64,000 nucleotides of DNA from contig NZ_CP130720.1 of assembly GCF_035984415.1 (NCBI RefSeq), forward strand, positions 1,302,001-1,366,000, in the 5' to 3' direction. A program made the translations under genes and the position numbers. This document shows positions 33,031 through 40,417 of the stretch, piece after piece (within the stretch, counting starts at the first letter, position 1; every line of letters begins with the position of its first letter). Origin of the DNA: Streptomyces sp. NBC_01296 (GTDB lineage: Bacteria; Actinomycetota; Actinomycetes; Streptomycetales; Streptomycetaceae). The notes beneath the pieces are model-generated. The model did not search any database. It saw nothing but the letters and a program-made list of their open reading frames with translations, and was not told the DNA's origin.

Positions 33031-34349
33031 GACGTGCCTCCGACGACTTCGGGCTGTCCTTCGGTGCCGGCGCCCGCGTCCTTCGCCGGGGACGGCTCGG
33101 GCGGCTGTTTCACACCGGCCAGGGCGAGCAGTCCGGCGGCGGCGGTCACGACGCCGCACAGCAGCCAGAACCCGCCGCCGAGCCGGGTCCAGAGGAAGAC
33201 GCCGAACAGCGGCGCGAGTGCCGAGGCCGCTCCGCCCACGGCCTGCATGGTGCCGATGTAGCGGGCCTTGACCGCCGCGGGGAACGTCGCCGGATGGGCG
33301 AACATGCTCGGCGCGGCGATCATGATCCCGAAGACGACCAGCACCGCACCGGCGATGGTGAACGCACCGGACCGGGAGGTCAGCCCGTAGACGGCGAGGC
33401 CGACGGCCTCCACCAGGTGGCCGGTGATCACCCGTACGTGCTTCGGCAGCCTGCTGAGGTAGGCCGTGATCTTGAGCTCGCAGGTGATCAGTACGACGGA
33501 GGACACCGTGAGCACGGTGCTGTAGAAGCTGGTCGGGTAGTGGTCCGCGGCGAGCTCCAGCGGCAGGGCGATGTGGCCCTGCGCGTAGGTGAGCGAGCCG
33601 AGCAGGATGGCGCCCAGGTAGAGCAGGTACTTCCGGTCGCGGACCATCGTGGCGTACGCCGAACGGCCGTCGGCGGCCGCTCCGGACGCTGCGGCTCCGG
33701 TTTCGGCCGCGCCCGCGGCCTCGGCTTCCGGCTCCGCCTCCCCCTCCGCCTCCACGGCCTTCTTCGGGAGCAGGGCGAACGCCAGCAGGGCGTAGACCAG
33801 CGCGGTCCCGCCGTCGATCCAGAACAGCAGGTCCCAGTCGACCAGGATGACCACCGCGGCGATCAGCGGGGCCAGGGCGGCGCCGATGTTCAGTGCGATC
33901 CGCATCATCGAGAACGCCATGACCTGGTACCGCTCCGGCATCAGGTCGCTGAGCATCACGGCGGCCGCCGGCCGGTACGCCTGGGTGAACAGGCCCGCGA
34001 GCCCCACCACGACGAGCAGCGCCCCCAGCGTCCCCGGCCCGCTCAGCCAGGAGATCGACGCCACCAGCGGGGCCGAGGCCCCCATGGCCGCCATGATGGT
34101 GGCGCGCGGGCCGAACCGTTGGGTGATCTCGGCGCCCAGCATCGTGCCGAAGATCGAACCGATGCTGTACGCGACGAGCGAGAGCCCCGCCGCGCTGACC
34201 GACGCGCCGCGGAAGGTCAGGTACAGCACGAGGAACGTCTGGACGAACGCACCGAGTTGGTTGACCAGTACGCCGCCGAGGAGATATCGGACCGGTGTCG
34301 GGGTCGCCTTCAGCGCATCGAACACCCGGACCGGAGCATCCTCCGTCAT
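33027..34349 (-). CDS. MFS transporter within the hydrazine operon
   Basis: 440 aa with 12 predicted helices in two halves and the MFS motif A-like loop GAEITQRFGPRA after helix 2. A central cytoplasmic loop is rich in Glu/Ala repeats (EAEGEAEPEAEAAGAAETG). Likely exporter of the pathway product or self-resistance pump. It overlaps both neighbours by 4 nt, so its level is tied to that of the biosynthetic enzymes. Confidence 0.87.
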   Translation of the reverse strand: MTEDAPVRVFDALKATPTPVRYLLGGVLVNQLGAFVQTFLVLYLTFRGASVSAAGLSLVAYSIGSIFGTMLGAEITQRFGPRATIMAAMGASAPLVASISWLSGPGTLGALLVVVGLAGLFTQAYRPAAAVMLSDLMPERYQVMAFSMMRIALNIGAALAPLIAAVVILVDWDLLFWIDGGTALVYALLAFALLPKKAVEAEGEAEPEAEAAGAAETGAAASGAAADGRSAYATMVRDRKYLLYLGAILLGSLTYAQGHIALPLELAADHYPTSFYSTVLTVSSVVLITCELKITAYLSRLPKHVRVITGHLVEAVGLAVYGLTSRSGAFTIAGAVLVVFGIMIAAPSMFAHPATFPAAVKARYIGTMQAVGGAASALAPLFGVFLWTRLGGGFWLLCGVVTAAAGLLALAGVKQPPEPSPAKDAGAGTEGQPEVVGGTS

Positions 34350-35431
34350 GCCGCCCCTTCCCTCAAGACATCGACGATGCGGTCCGCGACGAGCGGGGCC
34401 GCACTGAATCCGGATCCGCCGCACGCCGCCCGCGACCAGACGGCGGGACCCACCCGGGCCAGCAGCGCGCCGCCGGTGTCCGCGTCGGCCGCGTAGTGGC
34501 AGGGCTTCACGGCGGCCACGGTGTAGCGGTGCAGGCCGGTCAGCGGCGGCGCAGCGGCGAGCCGCTCGGCCCAGGGCTCCTGGTCCTCGGCGGCGCAGTC
34601 CGCGGTGGTGTCCACCGTGCGGCAGACCGCGTCGGAGCTGATCTTCAGGAGCGTGCCGTCCCCGGGCGGCACCGCCCAGGCCCGGCCGTCCGCGCCGAGC
34701 CCGCCGGCCGCGGGTGCGTGTGCCCACCACCGCGCCGCGTCGGCCGGCGGATGCAGGTAGACCATGGTCTGGCGGTGCAGTACGACCGGCGGCCCGACCA
34801 GGTCGCGTGTCCACGGGCCGGCCGCGATGAGGACCAGGTCGGCGCCCAGCCGCTCGCCGTCGGCGAGCCGGACCTTCCCGGAGTCCGTGTCGATCCCGGT
34901 CACCGCGGTGTACGGGCGCAGGGTCACCGCCGGATGCCCGTCGAGCCGGCGGGCGGCGGCGTGCAGGGCCCGCTGCGCGAGCAGCACCCCGCCGTCCACC
35001 TCCAGGAGGCCCGCCGAGTCCGGCGGGAACGCCAGGTGCGGCAGCGTCTCCGGTTCCACCGTCCGTACGCGGACCCCCGCCTCGGCGGCCGAGGCGGCCA
35101 GCGCGGCGAGGCGTTCCCGGGGCCGGGCGGTGACCACTCCGACCCGGCGGCGGAAGCGGGCGCCGAGCAGCGTCTCCAGGTCCTGCCAGCGGCGGTGGGC
35201 GGCGGTCATCCGCCGGGTGGCGTCCGGGTCGTCCGGGCTGAAGGTGCGGATGACCCGGTGCTGGTCGAAGGAGCTGGCGTGCGGGTTGGGGATCGGGCCC
35301 CTGTCCAGCACGGTCACGCGGTGGCCGGCGAGCGCGCACTCCACGGCGGTCAGCAGCCCGGTGACGCCGGCTCCGACCACCACGACCGCGGCCCGGTCCC
35401 CGGTCTGCCGGGCGGAAGGCGCCGCCTTCAC
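34346..35431 (-). CDS. DAO-family FAD oxidoreductase, Spb39-like candidate
   Basis: 361 aa. FAD dinucleotide motif VVVGAGVTGLLTAVECALAGHRVTVLD, an N-terminal HRVIRTF segment, and C-terminal CGGSGFSAAPLVADRIVDVL, as in sarcosine/D-amino-acid oxidases. In s56-p1, the FAD oxidoreductase Spb39 cleaves the lysine-glycine hydrazine adduct to release hydrazinoacetic acid; the neighbouring genes make the same role likely here. GTG 35431 lies in a GTGA overlap with the MetRS-like stop; the stop overlaps the MFS start. Confidence 0.83.
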   Translation of the reverse strand: MKAAPSARQTGDRAAVVVVGAGVTGLLTAVECALAGHRVTVLDRGPIPNPHASSFDQHRVIRTFSPDDPDATRRMTAAHRRWQDLETLLGARFRRRVGVVTARPRERLAALAASAAEAGVRVRTVEPETLPHLAFPPDSAGLLEVDGGVLLAQRALHAAARRLDGHPAVTLRPYTAVTGIDTDSGKVRLADGERLGADLVLIAAGPWTRDLVGPPVVLHRQTMVYLHPPADAARWWAHAPAAGGLGADGRAWAVPPGDGTLLKISSDAVCRTVDTTADCAAEDQEPWAERLAAAPPLTGLHRYTVAAVKPCHYAADADTGGALLARVGPAVWSRAACGGSGFSAAPLVADRIVDVLREGAA

Positions 35432-36966
35432 CGTCCCGGCTCCGCCAGGCGCGGCAGCCGTACGGGGGTGAACTCCGTGGCGTGCGGCTCGGCGGGGATC
35501 GCGCCGTCGGGCAGGCCCGCCTCGGCCAGGTCGATCAGCAGCGGCGCCGCGCAGCGCAGGAACACGTCGACCTCGTGGCAGAAGTCGCCCGCGTCGGCCG
35601 GTCCCACCTCCCACCGGTCCAGCCGTGCCAGCTGCTCGGACAGGGTGAACGCGGCTGCGGTCAGGTTGAAGCGGCGGACGTCGTAGGCGGCGGCGAAGCG
35701 CTCCAGGAGGCGCGCGGCCGCCTCCCGGGACCGCCCGGACACCGGTAACGGACCCCGGCCGGCCCAGCTGCCGGCCTGGTCCGCGACCCGGTTCCACGGC
35801 CTCACGAGGCGTTCGCCGGTCACCCGGTCCAGCGCCTCGCGCGTGAAGTTGGTGCGCTGGAAGTCCGGGCTGGTCGCGGCGAGGTAGAAGCGGATGACGT
35901 CCCGGGGCACCTCGGCGGCCAGCTCCCGGCCCGATACGACGTGGCCGCGGCTGGTGGAGAACTTGTCGTGGTCCAGCTCGTAGAACTCGTTGGTGACGAA
36001 GTGCTCGGGCAGGGTGTAGCCGCCCAGCGCCTCCAGCATGGCCGCCCCGACGACCGCGAAGGCGAAGCCGGCGTCCGACCCGAAGAAGTACACGACCTTG
36101 TTGCCGGTCTCGGAGAACCACAACTCATCGTCGGCCGCGAGCACTTCGCCGCGTTCCTCGGCGGCGAGCGCGGTGCAGTGCATGCTCCACGCGATGGTCT
36201 CGGCATCCGCGTAGATCACCTGGCCCGCGACCTCCGGGAAGGGAGCGGGGATGCCCCACGCGATGGGGAGGGTCACGGGGTAGTCCGGGAGCGGCCGGGC
36301 GAGGATCTCCTCGATCATCTGCGCCAGGCGCGGGCGCATCGTCGCGCTCTGCCGGGCGAAGTAGGCGACGAGCGCCTCGCGGTGGTCTTCGAGCGGCAGC
36401 ACCAGGACCTGCTGCTCGCGCATTTCGACCGGGTCCTCGGGGTGCAGGGTGGAGCGCGGCCCGATCAGGTCGCCGGATGCGATCCAGTGCCCGCAGTTCT
36501 CGCAGAGTCCGGCGCACCCCTCGGCGAGGCACACCGGGCAGCCGCCGCGGACGTACGCGTCGGTGAGGAACTCGCCGGTGCGCGGCGCGTACGGGAACAT
36601 GACGCCCTGCAGCCGTAGTTTGCCGCTGCTGTGCAGGCGCTCGAAGAAGGTCCGGACGGTTTTGACGTACCGGTCGCCGAACCGGACGAACCCGTCCGGC
36701 CGGATGCCCATGGCCGCGAGGGTCTGCTCCACCTGCCCGGCCGAGCGGACGCGCAGCTCTTCGGGCGTAACACCCAGTCGGCGGGCGGTGGTCACGATGT
36801 AGTTCTGCGTGAAGTGCACGCCCGTGCCGAACAGCACGTCGTGGCCCGCTGCGCGGGCGTACCTCGCGCAGACGTCGGCGGCGAGGAAGGGGCCGGCCAG
36901 GTGGCCCAGGTGCAGATCGCCGTTCGCGGTCGGGCCGGGGGCGATCACCAGTGTCCGCTGCTGCAT
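35428..36966 (-). CDS. Stand-alone methionyl-tRNA-synthetase-like enzyme of hydrazine synthesis
   Basis: 512 aa class I synthetase fold: HIGH motif HLGH (19-22), zinc-knuckle cysteines C-PVC-LAEGC-AGLC-ENC (about 142-160) and a KMSKS-equivalent KFSTS at Lys335, with a C-terminal helical domain. A housekeeping MetRS would not sit overlapped between a hydroxylase and an oxidase gene. In hydrazine synthetases (Spb40 and relatives) a MetRS-like domain activates an amino acid, glycine in Spb40, for coupling with N6-hydroxylysine. There it is fused to a cupin; here no cupin domain is present, and a separate cupin is encoded at 23371-23781. Start overlaps the upstream stop as TGATG. Confidence 0.85.
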   Translation of the reverse strand: MQQRTLVIAPGPTANGDLHLGHLAGPFLAADVCARYARAAGHDVLFGTGVHFTQNYIVTTARRLGVTPEELRVRSAGQVEQTLAAMGIRPDGFVRFGDRYVKTVRTFFERLHSSGKLRLQGVMFPYAPRTGEFLTDAYVRGGCPVCLAEGCAGLCENCGHWIASGDLIGPRSTLHPEDPVEMREQQVLVLPLEDHREALVAYFARQSATMRPRLAQMIEEILARPLPDYPVTLPIAWGIPAPFPEVAGQVIYADAETIAWSMHCTALAAEERGEVLAADDELWFSETGNKVVYFFGSDAGFAFAVVGAAMLEALGGYTLPEHFVTNEFYELDHDKFSTSRGHVVSGRELAAEVPRDVIRFYLAATSPDFQRTNFTREALDRVTGERLVRPWNRVADQAGSWAGRGPLPVSGRSREAAARLLERFAAAYDVRRFNLTAAAFTLSEQLARLDRWEVGPADAGDFCHEVDVFLRCAAPLLIDLAEAGLPDGAIPAEPHATEFTPVRLPRLAEPGR

Positions 36967-38246
36967 CAGGCGCTCCTGGATTCGGCGCCGGCACGGCGGG
37001 ACAGCAGGTCGGTGAGGATGTCCTGGGAGCGGTGGGCGAGGACGCTGATGAGGGAGTCGGCGATGCCGTGGGTCTCCTCGTTGACGCCCTGGAGGTAGAC
37101 GGCGCCCCAGGCGGACTCCCCGAGTTCCACCCGGTGAGCGCGGCTCACCGCGACCTCGTCGATGCCGACGCGGGCCGCCAGCTCCCGTACGAGGGCGGGC
37201 TTGCGGGGGTCGTAGCCGGTGCCGAGAAGGACGAGGTCGCAACGCAGGGGCTCGGTCTTCCCGCTCATCCGGTCCCGCAGGTCCAGGACCACTTCCCCGT
37301 CCTCGAGCCGGGCCCCGACGACCTCGGTCATCGCGCGGACCTCGGAGCGCTGCGGGCCGAGCGTCTTCTGCCGGTAGAGCATCGTGTACAGCTCGTCGAG
37401 GAACGGCGGTGCCAGACCGGCGTAATTCGTGAAGCGCATTTCGTCGAGCAGCTGCGCCCTGACTTCCGCCGGACTTTCGTAGAACTCGTCCACGAAGGAG
37501 GGGAAGAACAACTCGTTCACGAATTTGCTCGTCTGGTAGGTCTGCAGGCCGATCGACCGCACCAGCATCGTCACGTGACTCTGCGGCAGATTTTCGTGCA
37601 GCGCGTAGAACATCTCCGCCGCACTCTGCGCTCCGCCGATGACCACGGCCCGGACCGGCTCGTCCCGTGGAATCTTCGCGATCCGCGTCCGGTACTGCCC
37701 ACTGTGAATCAGCCGGTCGCGCGGAAGGCCGGAAAACACTTCCGGTACGCGCGGGTCGCGGCCGCCGCCGACGACGAGGTCCCGGCAGCGGATCTCGTCC
37801 CCGTCCGTCAGCAGCACGCTCCACCCGGAGACGGCCCCGTCCGGCCCGCACACCGGATCGACCTGCGCCGCCCGCGCCCCGTAACGGATCTCCACCCGCT
37901 CCAGCGACTTCGCGACCCACCGCAGATAGTCCGAGAACTCCCACCGGAACGGATGGAACGTCCCCAGGTTCACGAACTCGTCCAACCGCCCCTGCTCGTG
38001 CAGGAAATTGAGGAACGTGAACCTGCTCGACGGGTTCCGCAACGTCACCAGGTCCTTCAGGAAGGACACCTGACTCCGCGCCCACGGCATCAGCAGATCA
38101 CGCTGCCACGTGACGTCCGGACTCTGCTCCAACAGCAGCGTGCCGTCCGCCAATTCGGCCGAACCCGACTCCTCGATGGCCACCGCCAGCGCCAGATTCG
38201 CCGGACCCGCGCCGATCGCCAGAACACCGACCTCCCGAACAGTCAC
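36966..38246 (-). CDS. Lysine N6-hydroxylase-like flavin monooxygenase, copy 2
   Basis: 426 aa, first gene of the main operon. Same motifs as copy 1 (AIGAGPANLALAVA; VVIGGAQSAAEMFYALHE; LLGTGYDPRKPAL) and, by eye, only about 35 substitutions in the first 410 residues. Differences cluster around 110-145 and 175-200. The 5' half uses more A/T-ending codons than copy 1, while the 3' half is nearly identical at DNA level. It starts at GTG 38246 after GAGGGGGAAGT; the same leader word precedes copy 1. Two hydroxylases may hydroxylate different substrates or represent recent duplication. Confidence 0.86.
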   Translation of the reverse strand: MTVREVGVLAIGAGPANLALAVAIEESGSAELADGTLLLEQSPDVTWQRDLLMPWARSQVSFLKDLVTLRNPSSRFTFLNFLHEQGRLDEFVNLGTFHPFRWEFSDYLRWVAKSLERVEIRYGARAAQVDPVCGPDGAVSGWSVLLTDGDEIRCRDLVVGGGRDPRVPEVFSGLPRDRLIHSGQYRTRIAKIPRDEPVRAVVIGGAQSAAEMFYALHENLPQSHVTMLVRSIGLQTYQTSKFVNELFFPSFVDEFYESPAEVRAQLLDEMRFTNYAGLAPPFLDELYTMLYRQKTLGPQRSEVRAMTEVVGARLEDGEVVLDLRDRMSGKTEPLRCDLVLLGTGYDPRKPALVRELAARVGIDEVAVSRAHRVELGESAWGAVYLQGVNEETHGIADSLISVLAHRSQDILTDLLSRRAGAESRSA

Positions 38247-38323
38247 ACTTCCCCCTCGCTCACAGTGATCCCAGTCCCGGTCAGGCAGTAGCGAGGCTAG
38301 ATTTCTGCCGTTCCCGAGAGATA

Positions 38324-38372
38324 GGGGAACTTGTCCCGTCGACTGGGGAATCTGCGACGGGACAAGTTCCCC
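38324..38372. promoter_or_regulatory. Perfect 18-bp inverted repeat upstream of the main operon (cluster operator copy 2)
   Basis: GGGGAACTTGTCCCGTCG (38324-38341) and its exact complement (38355-38372) flank a 13-nt loop containing GGGGAATCTG. The word GGGACAAGTTCCCC thus occurs twice in inverted orientation, and the left part aligns with the element upstream of the cupin operon (23933-23976). It lies about 80 bp upstream of the first hydroxylase gene and just after the MFS gene end at 38380, so it could be an operator, a terminator, or both. Confidence 0.65.
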
Positions 38373-38379
38373 CTGGGGG

Positions 38380-39741
38380 TCAGGACACCGCTGCGGAGCC
38401 TTTCCCTGCCGCGGTGCGGGAGCCGGCCGGGGCCGCGGGGGTCTGCAGGGCGTCCAGCCGCCGCAGGCTCGCCCGCCGTTGGACGACGGACAGCCCCGCC
38501 ACCGCCGCCCCGAGCGCGAGCCAGCCCGCCGGCCCGGCGGCCATCACCGCGCCCGTCAGCAGCAGCGGCCCGGCGGACTTCTGGATGGACTGGGACATGC
38601 CCGCCACCCCCAGGTACGAGGCCCTCGCCTCCTGCGGCGCGAGGGAGACGGCCAGCTCCCAGGAGGTCACGGAGCGGATCAGCTCCGCCGCGGTGACCAG
38701 CACGGCGGCGGCCAGCAGGGTGATCGAGGCGGCCCAGGCCCCGTGTTCGGGGGTGAGGGCCAGGAGCGTGCAGCATGCGAGCGTCGCCAGCCCGTACAGC
38801 CCGACCGCTCCGGCGGCCTGGCGCGGCCGCCGGACCCTCGCCGACACGGTCAGCTGCAGGACCACGACGAGCACGGTGTTGAGGAAGAGGAAGGCCGGAA
38901 CCACGGCGTGCGGCGCTTGGGTGTGGTCGACCAGCCACAGCGGCAGCCCGACCCCGAGGATCGAGTCGTCCAGGCACATCGGGATGTCCAGCAGGACGAA
39001 GCGGAGGTAGCCGCGGTCCCGCCACGGGTTCGCGGCGGCCGTCGGGCCCTCCGCGGCCGCTTCCCCGGCCCCTGGGGCCACCTGGGCACTCCCGTGGCCG
39101 GGCCCGTGCCCGTCCTGCTCGCGGGTGCGCCACACCAGCGCCGCGGCCGCGAGGAACGACAGTGCGTTGCCCAGGATCAGGACGTGGTACGCCTCGCGGG
39201 TGCCCACGGCGAGACCGATGGCGGCGATGCCCGCGCCGAGCGCGAAGCCGGCGTTCGCCGCGCTGCGGGACAGCGCCTGGTACGTGGCGCGCTGCTCGCC
39301 CGCCGCCCGCGTGGCGAAGAGCATCTCCAGCATCTTGGCCGCCCGCTCGCCGAGGGAGGTGACGGCGACCACGAGCAGCAGCACGTCGAAGCGGGTGATC
39401 ACGAGCATCACGCAGACCGTCCCGAGGCGCAGCAGGTGACTGCCGATCAGCAGCGTGCGTACGGGGAAGCGGGTGGCCAAGTGGCCGGCCAGCGGGGAGC
39501 CCGCGATGCCCGCCACGCCGGCCGCGCCGAGCAGCAGGCCCAGCTGCCGGGCGTCCAGGCCGACCACGAAGGTGAAGAAGAGGACGCAGGAGGCGGCCCA
39601 GACCCCGGTCCCGGTGCGGTCCAGCAGCTGGGCGAACAGCATGATGCGCGCGTCCCGGCCGCCGGGCGGCCGGCGCAATTGCGCCAGCAGTCCCCCGTCC
39701 CGCCGGTCCTTCCGGTTCCCCGCACCGCGCCGCCGGATCAT
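38380..39741 (-). CDS. MFS transporter flanking the cluster
   Basis: 453 aa with 12 predicted helices and a short basic N-terminus. Sequence type resembles the actinobacterial MFS proteins with a charged central loop (VWRTREQDGHGPGHG ...). ATG 39741 follows GGAGG; the frame extends upstream without a ribosome site. It is transcribed toward the hydrazine operon and separated from it by the 18-bp inverted repeat, so it could be a second exporter for the pathway or the first non-cluster gene. Confidence 0.83.
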   Translation of the reverse strand: MIRRRGAGNRKDRRDGGLLAQLRRPPGGRDARIMLFAQLLDRTGTGVWAASCVLFFTFVVGLDARQLGLLLGAAGVAGIAGSPLAGHLATRFPVRTLLIGSHLLRLGTVCVMLVITRFDVLLLVVAVTSLGERAAKMLEMLFATRAAGEQRATYQALSRSAANAGFALGAGIAAIGLAVGTREAYHVLILGNALSFLAAAALVWRTREQDGHGPGHGSAQVAPGAGEAAAEGPTAAANPWRDRGYLRFVLLDIPMCLDDSILGVGLPLWLVDHTQAPHAVVPAFLFLNTVLVVVLQLTVSARVRRPRQAAGAVGLYGLATLACCTLLALTPEHGAWAASITLLAAAVLVTAAELIRSVTSWELAVSLAPQEARASYLGVAGMSQSIQKSAGPLLLTGAVMAAGPAGWLALGAAVAGLSVVQRRASLRRLDALQTPAAPAGSRTAAGKGSAAVS

Positions 39742-39769
39742 CCCCGCGCCTCCGCATCCCCCGCGAAAG

Positions 39770-39787
39770 TATCTCGATGTCGAGATA
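39770..39787. promoter_or_regulatory. MarR-type operator-like palindrome A
   Basis: TATCTCGA-TG-TCGAGATA, 8-bp perfect arms around a 2-bp centre, about 28 bp upstream of the MFS start. This resembles the operators of MarR-family repressors. A second site follows 25 bp away (39813-39828). No MarR gene is present in the window, so the repressor would be encoded elsewhere. Confidence 0.6.
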
Positions 39788-39812
39788 CCTCGCGGTAGCC
39801 TGCCCGAGATTA

Positions 39813-39828
39813 ATCTTGACGTCAAGAT
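39813..39828. promoter_or_regulatory. MarR-type operator-like palindrome B
   Basis: ATCTTGAC-GTCAAGAT is a perfect 16-bp palindrome within a locally A/T-rich patch (TTAATCTTGACGTCAAGAT), between the MFS transporter and the DUF1992 gene. With site A it forms a paired arrangement 43 bp centre to centre, close to four helical turns, which suits cooperative binding of two dimers. Confidence 0.65.
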
Positions 39829-39914
39829 AATTCTTGCGGTGATCGGTCGGCGACCTGCCGCCTACAGCCGACCCGGCGATACGCTGATCCGCAGAGCGTG
39901 CCGAGGAGGGAACC

Positions 39915-40316
39915 GTGACCGAGCGCAAGCCGCCGGGCGTCAGTTTCGAGTCCTGGGTGGACCGGCAGATCAGGGAGGCCGCCGAGCGCGGCGAGTTCGA
40001 GAAGCTGCCGGGCTACGGCAAGCCGCTGGCCTCGATCGACGCCCCGTACGACGAGCTGTGGTGGATCCGGGACAAGATGCACCGCGAGGGGTTCGCGGCC
40101 CTGCCCCCGGCGCTCGCCCTGCGCAAGGAGGCCGAGGACGCCCTGGAGGCGGTCCGGGCGGCCCCTTCGGAGCGCCAGGCGCGGGCGGTCCTCGCCGAGA
40201 TCAACGAGAAGATCCGCGCGGCCCTGCGCATGCCGCCGCCGGGGCCGCCCCTGCGGCTCACCGAATTCGACGTCGACGAAGTGCTCAGGACCTGGCGGGA
40301 GAGCCGGACCGAGTGA
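39915..40316 (+). CDS. DUF1992 (DnaJC28-like) protein
   Basis: 133 aa matching DUF1992: SFESWVDRQIREAAERGEFEKLPGYGKPL at the start and YDELWWIRDKMHREGFAALPPALALRKE in the middle. The domain occurs alone in bacteria and fused to a J-domain in eukaryotic DNAJC28; its role is unknown. Start GTG 39915 follows GAGGAGGGA. Divergent from the MFS gene and not part of the hydrazine cluster. Confidence 0.87.
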   Translation: MTERKPPGVSFESWVDRQIREAAERGEFEKLPGYGKPLASIDAPYDELWWIRDKMHREGFAALPPALALRKEAEDALEAVRAAPSERQARAVLAEINEKIRAALRMPPPGPPLRLTEFDVDEVLRTWRESRTE

Positions 40317-40417
40317 CGGCGCGCCCGGGCGGCGGTCGCGGCTCTCCCGGCTGCGGAGCACCGACAGTGCTACAAATGGTTCGTGGCCCATCCTTGCAAC
40401 CCGTGCCGGGGACGTCG

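Noticed and set aside
35428..36966. Housekeeping methionyl-tRNA synthetase
   Set aside because: Overlaps biosynthetic genes at both ends, has KFSTS for KMSKS and sits in a specialised-metabolism operon.
30470..38246. Siderophore (hydroxamate) cluster reading of the lysine hydroxylases
   Set aside because: No IucA/IucC synthetase, N-acyltransferase, NRPS or iron-uptake gene is nearby, while MetRS-like, cupin and DAO genes fit hydrazine formation.
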